Shown here: positions 42,271 through 51,612 of the stretch, piece after piece
Numbering within the stretch: the first letter of the stretch is position 1
Layout: the number at the start of each line of letters is the position of its first letter
Notes under the pieces: model-generated
Databases searched by the model: none
Seen by the model: only the letters and a program-made list of their open reading frames with translations
What the model was told of the DNA's origin: nothing
NCBI RefSeq assembly: GCF_002216065.1
Contig: NZ_CP022282.1
Span: 1,178,001 to 1,242,000, forward strand
Direction: 5' to 3'
Source of the DNA: Chryseobacterium sp. T16E-39
GTDB taxonomy: Bacteria > Bacteroidota > Bacteroidia > Flavobacteriales > Weeksellaceae
DNA: 64,000 bases
Program-made: the position numbers and the translations under genes

Positions 42271-42672
42271 CTATTTTTTCAAGAATTGTATATTTTCTTC
42301 ATTCCCCTCTTTTAGGTAAATAGCTGTGAAGATGAGAGCCTTTTCCTTAGATCCGTTGTCAAAATGAAGGATCGTTTTATTTTTGGGTTCATAGAATGTA
42401 TCTCCTTCATGAAGAACAGTTTTTTCCTGTCCCTCAATCTGAAAAATAGCCTCCCCAGATTTTATTATTCCTAATACAGGACATGGATGAAGATGTTTTG
42501 GAGCATTTTGTCCCACGTTCATCGTTATTTCTTGCATTTGAACTGACCCAACTTTTTGGTCAAGTGAAGTATTCAACAATTCTTTTCTGGTTATCTGATT
42601 TTGCTGAGCAGTAAGTACAGCAGAATTCAACAGTAAAATAAGGATTCCTATTGTTTTAATTAAATCTTTCAT
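42271..42672 (-). CDS. Exported cupin-domain protein
   Basis: A 133-residue protein with a signal peptide (DLIKTIGILILLLNSAVLTAQQ) and a single cupin barrel. Metal-site motifs are readable: HLHPCPVLGIIKSGEAIFQIEGQ (two histidines and, further on, the glutamate position occupied by E in GEAIF) and EGDTFYEPKNKTILHF, with the distal His. The location is the periplasm. Substrate unknown; small exported cupins are frequent in this phylum. It lies 59 bases downstream on the plus map from the glycosyltransferase gene's end, on the same strand but not obviously co-transcribed. Confidence 0.8.
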   Translation of the reverse strand: MKDLIKTIGILILLLNSAVLTAQQNQITRKELLNTSLDQKVGSVQMQEITMNVGQNAPKHLHPCPVLGIIKSGEAIFQIEGQEKTVLHEGDTFYEPKNKTILHFDNGSKEKALIFTAIYLKEGNEENIQFLKK

Positions 42673-42731
42673 TTTTTAAATTCCTTTTGAAAAGTTATTT
42701 TTTGAAAAAGAGAAATGATTATATTATAAAG

Positions 42732-43814
42732 CTATTTGTTCATAAGATCTAAAAGAACTTTCTCATACCGATCAAGAATAATATTTTTAGAAAATCTCGA
42801 TTTAATAGAATTTTTAATAGCTTCTTTATCATAAGACTGATGAAGAACACTCATGACCTTCTGAGAGAAATCTTCGTGATTATTAATATCTGAAACTTCT
42901 CCGTTAATCTGATGTTGTATAATCTCATTAATTCCTCCCGGGCAGTTATTAGCTAAAGCATAAGTTCCACAAGCTCCGGCTTCCAATAATACATTAGGAA
43001 ATCCTTCGTACCTCGAAGAAAGAATAAATAGGTCTGCATATTTTAAATATTGATAGGGATTTTCCTGCCTTCCATGAAAAATGACATGCTTTAATCCGAG
43101 AAGATCTTTCATCTGATGCAAGACTTCACGGTCTTTCCCATCTCCCAGGATATGAAGAAGAATATTTTCATTTTTAAGCCTTGAAAAAACTTTCAATAAA
43201 TTATCAAATCCTTTTCTCGATGAAAGATTGCCTATCGCCACTACATTTTTGTAATTGTATTTAAAGCATTCCGGTTTTTTTGAAATCGACAATTTCTGAT
43301 CGATAAAATCAAAATCTACAGGATTATTTATTTTAATGATTTTGTTGGATTTTATTTTAAAATTTTTCACCAGATCCTTCATCATATCATCACTTTGAGC
43401 GATAATTCTCTGGTAATTATTATAAAAATTATAAAAGAATTTAATTTCCTTTCGGGTAACATGTTCACTCACCACATTGGTTTCTCTGGCAATGAATTTT
43501 GTTCTTGGAAAGAGTTTTATGAATAAAGATAAATAAGCATTTACTTCCCCGAATCCTGAAAATACAATATCCGGTTTTCTCCGATAAATTTCTGATAAAA
43601 TAGGTTTTAATGAATGTCTTATTCTTTCTGTATTAACATCAATAATTTCAATATCTTTTTCAAGAAACTCAAGATACCCGCCTTCTTTACGTAACAGCAA
43701 AATCTTGGGTTCAAAACGATCCCTGGAAAGATGATTTGCAATGGTGGTAATTATTCTTTCTGCGCCTCCGGTTTCTAAATCTGGCAGAATAAATATGACA
43801 GATATTTTTTTCAT
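42732..43814 (-). CDS. Glycosyltransferase family 4 protein
   Basis: A 360-residue GT-B glycosyltransferase. The N-terminal acceptor domain begins VIFILPDLETGGAERIITTIANHLS, a typical GGAE loop. The C-terminal nucleotide-sugar domain contains VAIGNLSSRKGFDNLLKVFSRLKNEN, LHILGDGKDRE, VIFHGRQENPYQYLKYADLFILSSRYEGFPNVLLEAGACGTYALA, with the conserved Glu-x7-Glu (EGFPNVLLE) that holds the donor phosphate/ribose. It would act on the cytoplasmic face in polysaccharide or lipopolysaccharide assembly. It stands alone here; no other sugar-polymer genes neighbour it apart from the kdsD-type isomerase 3 kb away. Confidence 0.9.
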   Translation of the reverse strand: MKKISVIFILPDLETGGAERIITTIANHLSRDRFEPKILLLRKEGGYLEFLEKDIEIIDVNTERIRHSLKPILSEIYRRKPDIVFSGFGEVNAYLSLFIKLFPRTKFIARETNVVSEHVTRKEIKFFYNFYNNYQRIIAQSDDMMKDLVKNFKIKSNKIIKINNPVDFDFIDQKLSISKKPECFKYNYKNVVAIGNLSSRKGFDNLLKVFSRLKNENILLHILGDGKDREVLHQMKDLLGLKHVIFHGRQENPYQYLKYADLFILSSRYEGFPNVLLEAGACGTYALANNCPGGINEIIQHQINGEVSDINNHEDFSQKVMSVLHQSYDKEAIKNSIKSRFSKNIILDRYEKVLLDLMNK

Positions 43815-43913
43815 CAGTTAAAGTTACTAAAAAGTTTAATTACAACTCAAATATTCCATTCATCATTACGAATAATGACAAACTGATTACTGTATAAATA
43901 ACAAGTTTAGAGT

Positions 43914-44339
43914 TTAAAAATAATTTTCAAAGAAAAAACCAGAACCAGGAATTGAATCTAATTTAGATTTAATTTCCGGATGAGCCGAAATCCATTTCTG
44001 TAATTCTGAATTACTTTTTATACTATCATTTACAGGAATGCTAACATAGATAGCATTATTATGAATATCTGTTTTTAAATACAATACTAAAAATCTTTTA
44101 CCTATATTTTGGGGAGCTTGAGAAAAAGATAAGTTTCCATCACTTCGTCCTTTATATTCTTGATTGCCAATCTTAAATAAATATAAATTGTAATAACCTG
44201 TTGCTCTTCCATATTCTTTGATTCCATATATTTTCCCTATTGCATATTCCCCATTTCTTTTATAATTTTTTTTGAAACCCTGTCTTACAAAATAATCATA
44301 GCAAAAGATACCTATTATGAAAAAAAAACAAAAGTACAA
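43914..44339 (-). CDS. Membrane-anchored protein of unknown function
   Basis: A 141-residue protein with one N-terminal hydrophobic helix (YFCFFFIIGIFCYDYFV) and a soluble domain with KNYKRNGEYAIGKIYGIKEYGRATGYYNLYLFKIGNQEYKG, a pattern seen in small Bacteroidota membrane proteins of unknown role. It lies downstream of recQ but beyond recQ's terminator. The first codons are A+T-rich with a run of eight T (A on the plus strand), and an upstream alternative start cannot be excluded. Function unknown. Confidence 0.6.
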   Translation of the reverse strand: MYFCFFFIIGIFCYDYFVRQGFKKNYKRNGEYAIGKIYGIKEYGRATGYYNLYLFKIGNQEYKGRSDGNLSFSQAPQNIGKRFLVLYLKTDIHNNAIYVSIPVNDSIKSNSELQKWISAHPEIKSKLDSIPGSGFFFENYF

Positions 44340-44400
44340 GATAGTTTTTCTTTAAAAATTCCATTCAATATAAATTATTATCCTTCAACTAAACTACAAT

Positions 44401-44430
44401 AAAAAAGCTCTTCAGATGAAGAGCTTTTTT
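44401..44430 (-). terminator. Intrinsic terminator of recQ
   Basis: AAAAAAGCTCTTCA and its exact complement form a 14-base stem with a two-base centre, so the functional loop is larger. It begins 18 bases after the recQ stop on the minus strand. Confidence 0.85.
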
Positions 44431-44447
44431 GTTTTTTATGTTGATCC

Positions 44448-46652
44448 TTAATTAGCAACGTCGCTAATGAATTTTATCCTTAACATTCTAACCTCTTCAT
44501 CAGAAAGTTCATCTCCAAATTCATCCAGCAGCACTTTCATACTATCACTTTCAGAATCATTCATGAATTCCATGAAACCGTCTACAATATCTTCATCAAA
44601 ATTATCCTCTACATAATAATCAATGTTCAATTTTGTTCCCTGATAAACAATACTTTCCATTTCCTTCAACAATTCATTCATTGTTAAGTTCTTGGCTCTG
44701 GCGATATCTTCAAGGTCAATTTTTTTATCGGTACTCTGAATAATGAACACTTTATGGCTGGATTTATTGGCAACCTGTTTTAGAACCATATCCTGAGTAC
44801 GTTCGATATTATTATCTTCTACGTAGGTCTTTATATAATCAGCAAACTCCTTTCCATATTTCTTTGCTTTTCCTTCTCCTACCCCATAAATTTTAGCTAT
44901 TTCTTCTACAGTGATAGGATACTGAACAGTCATGTCCTCCAAACTTGGATCCATGAATACCGTATAAGGAGGGATTTCGTATTTCTTGGCAACTTTCTTT
45001 CTCAATTCCTTTAAAAGCCCATATAAATTCTGATCCATCGTTCCCCCAGCTTCCATCTGAACCTGATCGCTTTCAGCCTTTGCTTGGGTCAAGTCAAATT
45101 CCCTGTCTTCAGCAATTAAAAAAGAATGTTCTAATTTATTATCCAGAACCTGTAATCCCTTTTCAGAAATTTTTAAAACACCATAAGTCTCAATATCTTT
45201 CTGTAAGAAATTTTGTACCGTTGCCTGTCTTAAAATGGTTTTCCAATAATTATCATTTTCCTCTTTTCCAAAACCAAAATAAGAAGTTTGTTCTAATTTA
45301 TAAGATTTAGTTACTGCATTTTCTTTTCCTGCAATGACAGAGATCAAATCTTTAGATTTAAATTTCTCTCCCGTTTCTTTAATCAGCTCAAGGGCTTTTT
45401 TCAAATCTTTTGTGGCATCTTTTAACTTTGGTGGATTTGAAGCATTATCACACATTTTGGCACCTTCTCCTGAAACAGGATCAAAGATTTCACCAAAATA
45501 ATAGAGAATATATTGTCTTCTACTCATTGAAGTTTCGGCGTAACCCACCACCTCATTTAAAAGCTGCAAACCTATTTCTCTTTCAGAAACAGGTTTTTGA
45601 GCAAGAAATTTTTCTAATTTCTCAATATCTTTAGGATCGTAAAATGCCAAACAGTGGCCTTCGCCTCCATCACGTCCTGCACGCCCCGTTTCCTGATAAT
45701 AACTTTCCAAAGATTTAGGAAAATCATAATGAATAACAAAACGCACATCGGGTTTATCAATTCCCATTCCGAATGCAATCGTAGCAACAATAACATCGGC
45801 ATCTTCCATAAGGAATTTATCCTGATTGGCCACTCTAACTTTTTGGTCTAAACCTGCATGATACGGTAATGCATTGATCCCATTTACCTGCAATAGTTGA
45901 GCAAATTCCTCTACTTTTCTACGACTCAGGCAATATATAATTCCTGATTTACCTTTATGTTGATTGATAAATTTAACGATCTCCCGATCGACATTAACCT
46001 TCGGACGAACTTCATAATATAAATTCGCACGGTTAAAGCTTTCTTTAAATACCAATGCATTTGCCATTCCCAAAGTCTTCTGAATGTCATCCTGAACTTT
46101 AGGGGTAGCAGTGGCTGTAAGAGCAATTACAGGGACATCTGCAATTTTATCGATAATATTTTTTAAATTTCTGTATTCTGGTCTGAAATCGTGCCCCCAC
46201 TCTGAAATACAGTGCGCTTCATCAATAGCAAAGAAAGAAATTTTAACTTCCTTAAGGAAATCCAGATAATCTTCTTTAATTAATGATTCAGGAGCTACAT
46301 ATAATAATTTTGTTTTACCTATTTTAATATCATCAAAGACCTGTTTGGTCTGGGTTTTATTTAATGATGAATTTAAAACATGTGCTACCCCATCTTCAGA
46401 TGAAAGACCATTTACTGCGTCTACCTGATTTTTCATTAATGCTATTAAGGGAGAAACTACTATTGCCGTTCCCTCGGAAATGAGTGCCGGAAGTTGGTAA
46501 CATAATGACTTACCTCCTCCTGTCGGCATCAAAACAAATATATCCTTCCCTTCTAACAGGTTTTCTATGATTTGTTCTTGTTGACCTTTAAAAGTAGAAA
46601 ACCCGAAATACTTTTTCAATTCGCCTGATAAATTGGCTTTTTTTGCGCTCAT
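44448..46652 (-). CDS. recQ: ATP-dependent DNA helicase RecQ
   Basis: A 734-residue SF2 3'-5' helicase for recombination and repair. The N-terminal FGFSTFKGQQEQIIENLLEGKDIFVLMPTGGGKSLCYQLPAL carries motif 0 and Walker A; IDEAHCISEWGHDFRPEYRNL is the DEAH box with the RecQ aromatic loop; TATATPKVQDDI, IIYCLSRRKVEEFA and FVIHYDFPKSLESYYQETGRAGRDGG are motifs III-VI. The RecQ-Ct zinc site is incomplete or variant: only MCDNASNPP and nearby cysteines are clear. An HRDC domain is near 530-610. The final 120 residues are an acidic extension. It is longer than E. coli RecQ (about 610). Confidence 0.93.
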   Translation of the reverse strand: MSAKKANLSGELKKYFGFSTFKGQQEQIIENLLEGKDIFVLMPTGGGKSLCYQLPALISEGTAIVVSPLIALMKNQVDAVNGLSSEDGVAHVLNSSLNKTQTKQVFDDIKIGKTKLLYVAPESLIKEDYLDFLKEVKISFFAIDEAHCISEWGHDFRPEYRNLKNIIDKIADVPVIALTATATPKVQDDIQKTLGMANALVFKESFNRANLYYEVRPKVNVDREIVKFINQHKGKSGIIYCLSRRKVEEFAQLLQVNGINALPYHAGLDQKVRVANQDKFLMEDADVIVATIAFGMGIDKPDVRFVIHYDFPKSLESYYQETGRAGRDGGEGHCLAFYDPKDIEKLEKFLAQKPVSEREIGLQLLNEVVGYAETSMSRRQYILYYFGEIFDPVSGEGAKMCDNASNPPKLKDATKDLKKALELIKETGEKFKSKDLISVIAGKENAVTKSYKLEQTSYFGFGKEENDNYWKTILRQATVQNFLQKDIETYGVLKISEKGLQVLDNKLEHSFLIAEDREFDLTQAKAESDQVQMEAGGTMDQNLYGLLKELRKKVAKKYEIPPYTVFMDPSLEDMTVQYPITVEEIAKIYGVGEGKAKKYGKEFADYIKTYVEDNNIERTQDMVLKQVANKSSHKVFIIQSTDKKIDLEDIARAKNLTMNELLKEMESIVYQGTKLNIDYYVEDNFDEDIVDGFMEFMNDSESDSMKVLLDEFGDELSDEEVRMLRIKFISDVAN

Positions 46653-46684
46653 CTAATTTTCTATTGCTAAATTTGCATCTAATC

Positions 46685-46692
46685 CAAAGTTA
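46685..46692 (-). promoter_or_regulatory. Putative recQ -7 element
   Basis: TAACTTTG on the minus strand fits TAnnTTTG, 32 bases before the recQ ATG. The recQ-kdsD gap (46653-46813) is otherwise A+T-rich with no gene. Confidence 0.4.
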
Positions 46693-46813
46693 TAAAATTT
46701 TTGCTTATAATAAAAGCGAACGAATTTATAAAAAATAAAATTTATATTAAATATTCTTTTTAAAGTATAAATTTATATCGGGAGAATTTTGTATACAAAC
46801 TGTAAAGGTAAAA

Positions 46814-47773
46814 ATGGAAAGAGATAATATTATTTCAATAGCAAAAAGTACATTAGAAATAGAGATTTCAGAACTTGAAAAATTAAAGAACAGAATAGGC
46901 GATGAATTTGCAAAAGCAGTAGAGATTATTCACTCAGCTCAGGGAAAATTAATCGTCGTAGGAATCGGAAAATCTGCCCATGTCGGAAATAAGATCGTAG
47001 CCACCCTCAACTCCACAGGAACTCCTTCACAGTTTCTGCATGCTTCGGAAGCCATTCATGGAGATCTTGGAGTTATCCAGAAACAAGATGTCGTTTTATG
47101 TATTTCAAATTCAGGAAATTCCCCCGAAATTGCCACTCTAGTTCCATTTTTAAAAGATTATTCTTCTGCACTGATCGGAATGACAGGTAATAAGAACAGT
47201 AAACTGGCAGAATTCTCGGAAATAATATTGGATACTCATGTCGATCTGGAAGCTTGTCCCAACAAATTGGCGCCGACAAGTTCTACAACCATACAAATGG
47301 CGCTTGGAGATGCATTAGCAATCTGTTTAATGGAACTTAATAATTTCAGAGAAAACGATTTTGCAAAGTTCCATCCTGGCGGAAGCTTAGGGAAAAATTT
47401 AACCGCAAGGGTTGAACAGTTTCTTTCTTCACAAAAGCCACAGGTTACTGAAGACTCAACCGTAAGAGATGTTATTATTTCAATCAGTGCTTCCAGTCAT
47501 GGAATCACGGTAGTGACCAATGAAGAAAAAATCATTGGAGTAATTACAGATGGGGATTTAAGAAGAATGCTCCTGAAAGGCGAAGACGTTACTAAAGTTT
47601 TAGCAAAAGACATTATGTCTGCAAACCCTAAAACCATTGAAAAAAGCGTATTAGCAAAAGAAGCCATGAAAGTTTTAAAGGAAAATAACATCGGTCAGCT
47701 TATCGTAACAGAAAATGGTAAATATTTTGGAATTATAGACCTTCACAAGCTGCTTGACGAGGGAATTATCTAG
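46814..47773 (+). CDS. kdsD: KpsF/GutQ-type sugar isomerase (arabinose-5-phosphate isomerase)
   Basis: A 319-residue enzyme with an N-terminal SIS domain and two C-terminal CBS domains. SIS signatures are LIVVGIGKSAHVGNKIVATLNSTGTPSQFLHASEAIHGDLG and VLCISNSGNSPEI, then EACPNKLAPTSSTTIQMALGDALA and NDFAKFHPGGSLGK, which are diagnostic for the KdsD/KpsF group. CBS domains cover about 205-319. It converts ribulose 5-phosphate to arabinose 5-phosphate, the precursor of Kdo for lipopolysaccharide. It is transcribed alone and ends in a terminator. Confidence 0.93.
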   Translation: MERDNIISIAKSTLEIEISELEKLKNRIGDEFAKAVEIIHSAQGKLIVVGIGKSAHVGNKIVATLNSTGTPSQFLHASEAIHGDLGVIQKQDVVLCISNSGNSPEIATLVPFLKDYSSALIGMTGNKNSKLAEFSEIILDTHVDLEACPNKLAPTSSTTIQMALGDALAICLMELNNFRENDFAKFHPGGSLGKNLTARVEQFLSSQKPQVTEDSTVRDVIISISASSHGITVVTNEEKIIGVITDGDLRRMLLKGEDVTKVLAKDIMSANPKTIEKSVLAKEAMKVLKENNIGQLIVTENGKYFGIIDLHKLLDEGII

Positions 47774-47814
47774 TCTGACCCACCATTATTGATCTCAATA
47801 ATCTGAAATATACC

Positions 47815-47857
47815 ACCGGCCAGTTTGCACATGTAAGCTGGTCGGTTTATTTTTTTA
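47815..47857 (+). terminator. Intrinsic terminator of kdsD
   Basis: ACCGGCCAG and CTGGTCGGT form a nine-base stem with one wobble pair around a 14-base loop, followed by a long T-rich run. Confidence 0.8.
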
Positions 47858-47962
47858 GAAAAAGTACAGCAGAGATTTTCCACAATGGGGAGCATATATC
47901 ATCTTAAAAAATGCTATCTTGTTTACAAAACTCAAGATTTATTAATTTAAAACAAAAAGACA

Positions 47963-48649
47963 ATGAAGAAAAAAGCATTAATCGTCGTAACAAGTGTAGA
48001 GAAATACCCCAATATGGATAGGGCCACAGGTCTTTGGCTGGGGGAAGCTGTTCATTTTTATGAAAAATTGCATGAAAAAGGATATGAAATTGATTTTGTA
48101 AGTCCCAGAGGCGGATATACACCGCTCGATCCCGTTTCTTTACAAATGTCTGTACAACCCATTGACTGGAAATATTATGCAGATGGAGCGTTCAGAAAAA
48201 AATTAGCTAATACCTTGCAGCCAAAGGATGTCATACCCGAGGATTATGATGTGATCTATTATGCGGGAGGACACGGTGTTGTTTGGGATTTCCCTGAAAA
48301 TAAAGAGTTACAGGAAATTTCCCGTAAAATATATGAGAATGGAGGTATTGTTTCTTCTGTCTGCCATGGAGCAGTAGGCCTGTTTAATATCAGATTATCG
48401 GATGGTGAATTACTGATTAAAGGAAAAACCCTGACAGGATTTTCAAACTCCGAGGAAGTTGCAGCAGAATTGGCCGACCATATGCCTTATCTCACAGAAG
48501 ATGTCCTGAAAAGCAAAGGAGCTAATTATGTAAAAGCAGATCAGGACTTTACTTCTTTTGCAGTGGCAGACGGCAGGTTGGTGACCGGACAAAACCCTCA
48601 ATCAGGAGGTGCTGTGGGCCAGAAAGTATTGGAAATATTAGAAAAATAG
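47963..48649 (+). CDS. DJ-1/PfpI-family protein (Hsp31-like)
   Basis: A 228-residue protein of the type 1 glutamine amidotransferase-like DJ-1/PfpI fold. The nucleophile elbow is SSVCHGAVGL with Cys at about 133. An AGGHGVVWDFPENKEL loop and the N-terminal SPRGGYTPLDP are typical of the Hsp31/YajL-like chaperone or glyoxalase subgroup, where a nearby acidic residue and histidine assist the cysteine. It may protect proteins against glycation or misfolding under stress. It is monocistronic. Confidence 0.88.
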   Translation: MKKKALIVVTSVEKYPNMDRATGLWLGEAVHFYEKLHEKGYEIDFVSPRGGYTPLDPVSLQMSVQPIDWKYYADGAFRKKLANTLQPKDVIPEDYDVIYYAGGHGVVWDFPENKELQEISRKIYENGGIVSSVCHGAVGLFNIRLSDGELLIKGKTLTGFSNSEEVAAELADHMPYLTEDVLKSKGANYVKADQDFTSFAVADGRLVTGQNPQSGGAVGQKVLEILEK

Positions 48650-48668
48650 ATTCTAAAAGAAAATATAA

Positions 48669-48697
48669 ATAGTACCGGTTACTTTAACCGGTACTAT
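48669..48697 (+). terminator. Hairpin after the DJ-1/PfpI gene
   Basis: ATAGTACCGGTTA and TAACCGGTACTAT form a perfect 13-base stem with a three-base loop, 20 bases after the stop codon. It lacks a real T run (TATTAC follows), so it may stabilise the 3' end rather than terminate efficiently. Confidence 0.55.
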
Positions 48698-48769
48698 TAC
48701 AATGCATTCATCATCTTAAAACTTCCTTAAAATCCAGATTAATAATTATAATTACTAATTATAATTTCA

Positions 48770-48777
48770 TAGTTTTG
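48770..48777 (+). promoter_or_regulatory. Putative tatC -7 element
   Basis: TAGTTTTG fits TAnnTTTG, giving a leader of about 55 bases. No -33 TTTG at 19 bases is seen. Confidence 0.4.
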
Positions 48778-48835
48778 CACACTTATAAAGTCTTATCTTC
48801 GTAAGATCTTAATATTCTAGATAGATTCTATTATA

Positions 48836-49663
48836 ATGGAAGAAAAAAACGAAATGTCCTTTCTTGGGCACATTGGAGAATTAAGAGGTCATCTTGTTCG
48901 TTCGATTATCGCTATTATCATTGCCGCTCTTATCATCGGCTTTAATATCAATTGGATCATGGATCATATCTTTTTTGGACCTACAAGAAATGATTTCCCC
49001 ACTTTCAAAGTTGTCAATCATTTTTCAAGAATGATACTGGGAGATGACAGTATTCATCTTCCAAAAGAATTCCCTGTACGTGTTCAGAGGCTTTATCAAC
49101 AGTTCAATGTAATGATGGCTGTTTCCATTTTCGGAGGTATCGTTTTAGCTTTTCCTTATATTGTTTGGGAATTATGGCGTTTTATCAGTCCTGCATTGCA
49201 TCCTAATGAGAGAAAAAATTCAATTTTCATCATTAATGCGGTTTGGATCCTGTTTATGACGGGAGTTTTATCAGGATATTTTTTAATTTTGCCCTTCGCT
49301 GTTAACTTTGGGGTTATCTTTAAAATCTCGGATATTATCATCCCCCTCTATGATTTAAGCGATTATACTACATTATTTTTACAGGTTGTATTAGGTATGG
49401 GAGTAGTTTTTCTTTTCCCTATTCTTATCTATTTCCTGACTACGATCGGAATACTGAATCCAAAATTCATGAAGACCTATCGCAGACATGCCATTGTTCT
49501 TATCATGGTAGTAGCTGCAATTATTACTCCTGCGGATGTTTTAAGTATGATCATGGCAGCTTTACCACTGCTTCTATTGTATGAATTCAGTATTATCATG
49601 TGTTCTTATGTATATAAAAAGGTACAGAAACGTGAAGGAAATCTTCCAGCTGTTCAGAAATAA
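48836..49663 (+). CDS. tatC: Sec-independent protein translocase subunit TatC
   Basis: A 275-residue inner-membrane protein of the twin-arginine export system. The start MSFLGHIGELRGHLVRSIIAI is the usual N-terminal signature, and six transmembrane helices follow. FPYIVWELWRFISPALHPNERK holds the conserved first-cytoplasmic-loop residues and Glu; GVVFLFPILIYFLTTIGILNPKFMKTYRRHAIVLIMVVAAIITPADVLSM is the usual helix 5-6 block. TatC recognises twin-arginine signal peptides; tatA is not in this window. An insertion of about 25 residues after helix 1 (DSIHLPKEFPVRVQRLYQQF) is a Bacteroidota feature. Confidence 0.95.
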   Translation: MEEKNEMSFLGHIGELRGHLVRSIIAIIIAALIIGFNINWIMDHIFFGPTRNDFPTFKVVNHFSRMILGDDSIHLPKEFPVRVQRLYQQFNVMMAVSIFGGIVLAFPYIVWELWRFISPALHPNERKNSIFIINAVWILFMTGVLSGYFLILPFAVNFGVIFKISDIIIPLYDLSDYTTLFLQVVLGMGVVFLFPILIYFLTTIGILNPKFMKTYRRHAIVLIMVVAAIITPADVLSMIMAALPLLLLYEFSIIMCSYVYKKVQKREGNLPAVQK

Positions 49664-49674
49664 TTAATAAAAAG

Positions 49675-49706
49675 CGAAATAGCGAAAAGACAAAATTGCA
49701 AAAGGG
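49675..49706 (+). repeat. Octamer-periodic degenerate repeat
   Basis: Four consecutive 8-base units CGAAATAG, CGAAAAGA, CAAAATTG, CAAAAGGG start 11 bases after the tatC stop. The same unit family forms a longer array at 51613. The inverted arm is not seen here. Confidence 0.6.
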
Positions 49707-49727
49707 CTATTATCCATTAACAATATT

Positions 49728-49756
49728 CCCGTGGAACAATTCTACGGGATTTTTTA
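49728..49756 (+). terminator. Intrinsic terminator of tatC
   Basis: CCCGTGGAA and TTCTACGGG pair over nine bases with one wobble and a three-base loop, followed by six T. Confidence 0.8.
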
Positions 49757-49798
49757 TGCTGTCTTGTTTTGAAATAATCATCTTATTAGAAAATATTT

Positions 49799-49870
49799 TT
49801 TGGAGCTTGATCCCGCTTTTTGTTACAATCTTTTTTTTCAAAAAAGGATTTCCACTTCAATCGGGGCTAT
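49799..49870. repeat. Imperfect palindromic intergenic element
   Basis: A nested palindrome: TTGGAGCTTGATCCCGCT on the left and CAATCGGGGCTAT on the right, enclosing AATCTTTTTTTT / AAAAAAGGATT. Comparable elements with an ATCCCGC ... CAATCGGGGCT frame are frequent in flavobacterial intergenic regions by my recollection. The gap 49664-49969 holds this, the octamer repeat, the tatC terminator and the next promoter, but no gene. Confidence 0.55.
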
Positions 49871-49937
49871 TATGAATGTCGTTCTATTGATATTGTAGTT
49901 AAATAACAATTTTACATCTTCTCATTAATAAATTTTC

Positions 49938-49945
49938 TATTTTTG
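49938..49945 (+). promoter_or_regulatory. Putative -7 element of the M1 peptidase gene
   Basis: TATTTTTG fits TAnnTTTG, 24 bases before the ATG at 49970. Confidence 0.45.
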
Positions 49946-49969
49946 ATAGATTAATAATTTGATATCAAA

Positions 49970-51601
49970 ATGAAAAAGCTTTCATATACACTTTTATTTG
50001 CATCTGCATTAGCATTTGGACAATTCTTCGAAAAGCCGGAAACTTTCACAAAACAGGATACTTTAAAGGGCTCCAATACTAAGTTTAGAAACTTTTGGGA
50101 CGTTAAAAAGTATGAACTTTCCGTAGAGCCAAACTTTGAGCAAAAAAGCATCAAGGGAACGAATAAAATAAGCTTTGAAATTATCAAAGATGTCGTTAAT
50201 CCAACTTTTCAGATTGATCTTCAAAAACCTATGAAAGCTGACAAGATAGAAGGCAGCTTACCCATTGCTGAATTCAAACAGGATGGGGATTTCATTTTTA
50301 TAACGACCAATAAAAGTTTCAAAAAAGGTGAAAAATATACAATCGATATAACTTACTCGGGGAATCCTGTTATTGCTAAAAAAGCACCTTGGGATGGCGG
50401 CTGGGTTTTCACCAAAGATGAAAATGGCAATCCATGGATGAGTGTAGCTGATGAAGGAATCGGAGCCTCTATATGGCTTCCTACAAAAGATATCTGGAGC
50501 GATGAACCGGATAATGGGATCATTATGAAAATAATCACTCCTAACGACCTTGTAGGAGTTGGAAATGGAAAATTAATCGATAAAAAAACAGAAGGTGACA
50601 AGACAACATTCACCTGGGAGGTTAAAAATCCTATCAATGCCTATTCTATCATTCCCAATATTGGAAAATATGTCAATTTTAAAGATACTTTCAATGGAGA
50701 AAAAGGAAAACTGGATCTCGATTACTGGGTATTAGATTACAATTTAGAAAAAGCCAAAAAGCAATTCCAACAGGTAAAACCAATGCTATCAGCATTTGAA
50801 TATTGGTTTGGCCCTTATCCTTTTTATGAAGATTCCTACAAATTGGTAGATTCTCCTTATTTAGGAATGGAACATCAAAGTAATGTTGCCTATGGTAACA
50901 AATATATGAATGGATATCTGGGACGGGATTTATCTGGAACCGGAGTTGGACTGAAATGGGATTTTATTATTATTCATGAAAGCGGACACGAATGGTTTGC
51001 CAATAATATTACCGCAAAAGATCAGGCTGATATGTGGATCCACGAAAGCTTTACAAACTATTCCGAGGTTCTTTTCACGGAAAAATACTTGGATAAAAAA
51101 TCTGCAGATATCTATGCAATCGGAATTCGAAACATAATAAGTAATGATGTTCCGATTATCGGTAAATATGGTGTAAGAAATGAAGGCAGTGGAGATATGT
51201 ATCCTAAAGGAGCAAATATGATTCACACCATCCGACAGGTCATTAATAATGATGATAAGTTCAGACAAATCTTAAGAGGATTAAATAAAGAATTCTATCA
51301 TCAGACGGTTACCACCCAACAAATTGAAAATTATATTAACTCTAAATCAGGAATCGATTTTTCATCTGTATTTAATCAGTACCTAAGAACGATTAAGGTT
51401 CCGACGTTGGAGTATTCTCAAAAAGGAGAAGCTTTAAAATTCCGCTATACCAATGTGGTTAAAAACTTTAAGCTTCCTATCAGAATTGATGGCGAGCAAA
51501 CCATTACTCCTACAGAAGAGTGGCAAACTGTGAAATTGAAAAAAGGAACACCGGTGGAGTTTAATAAGAATTACTATGTTAATTATAAGAAGGTACAGTA
51601 A
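49970..51601 (+). CDS. Exported M1-family metallopeptidase
   Basis: A 543-residue zinc peptidase with a signal peptide (MKKLSYTLLFASALAFGQ). The gluzincin motif is IIHESGHEWFANN with the two zinc histidines near residues 336 and 340 and the third ligand in WIHESFTNYSE 19 residues later; GMEHQSNVAYGN replaces the exopeptidase GxMEN motif. The N-terminal beta domain (about 35-240) is present, the helical C-terminal domain of large M1 enzymes is short. It would act in the periplasm or be secreted, trimming peptides. No T9SS domain is seen. An M61 peptidase gene follows on the same strand after an octamer array. Confidence 0.92.
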   Translation: MKKLSYTLLFASALAFGQFFEKPETFTKQDTLKGSNTKFRNFWDVKKYELSVEPNFEQKSIKGTNKISFEIIKDVVNPTFQIDLQKPMKADKIEGSLPIAEFKQDGDFIFITTNKSFKKGEKYTIDITYSGNPVIAKKAPWDGGWVFTKDENGNPWMSVADEGIGASIWLPTKDIWSDEPDNGIIMKIITPNDLVGVGNGKLIDKKTEGDKTTFTWEVKNPINAYSIIPNIGKYVNFKDTFNGEKGKLDLDYWVLDYNLEKAKKQFQQVKPMLSAFEYWFGPYPFYEDSYKLVDSPYLGMEHQSNVAYGNKYMNGYLGRDLSGTGVGLKWDFIIIHESGHEWFANNITAKDQADMWIHESFTNYSEVLFTEKYLDKKSADIYAIGIRNIISNDVPIIGKYGVRNEGSGDMYPKGANMIHTIRQVINNDDKFRQILRGLNKEFYHQTVTTQQIENYINSKSGIDFSSVFNQYLRTIKVPTLEYSQKGEALKFRYTNVVKNFKLPIRIDGEQTITPTEEWQTVKLKKGTPVEFNKNYYVNYKKVQ

Positions 51602-51612
51602 GGGCTAAAAGG

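Noticed and set aside
47963..48649. True glutamine amidotransferase at 47963
   Set aside because: The cysteine elbow is of the DJ-1/PfpI type and no synthetase partner is present.
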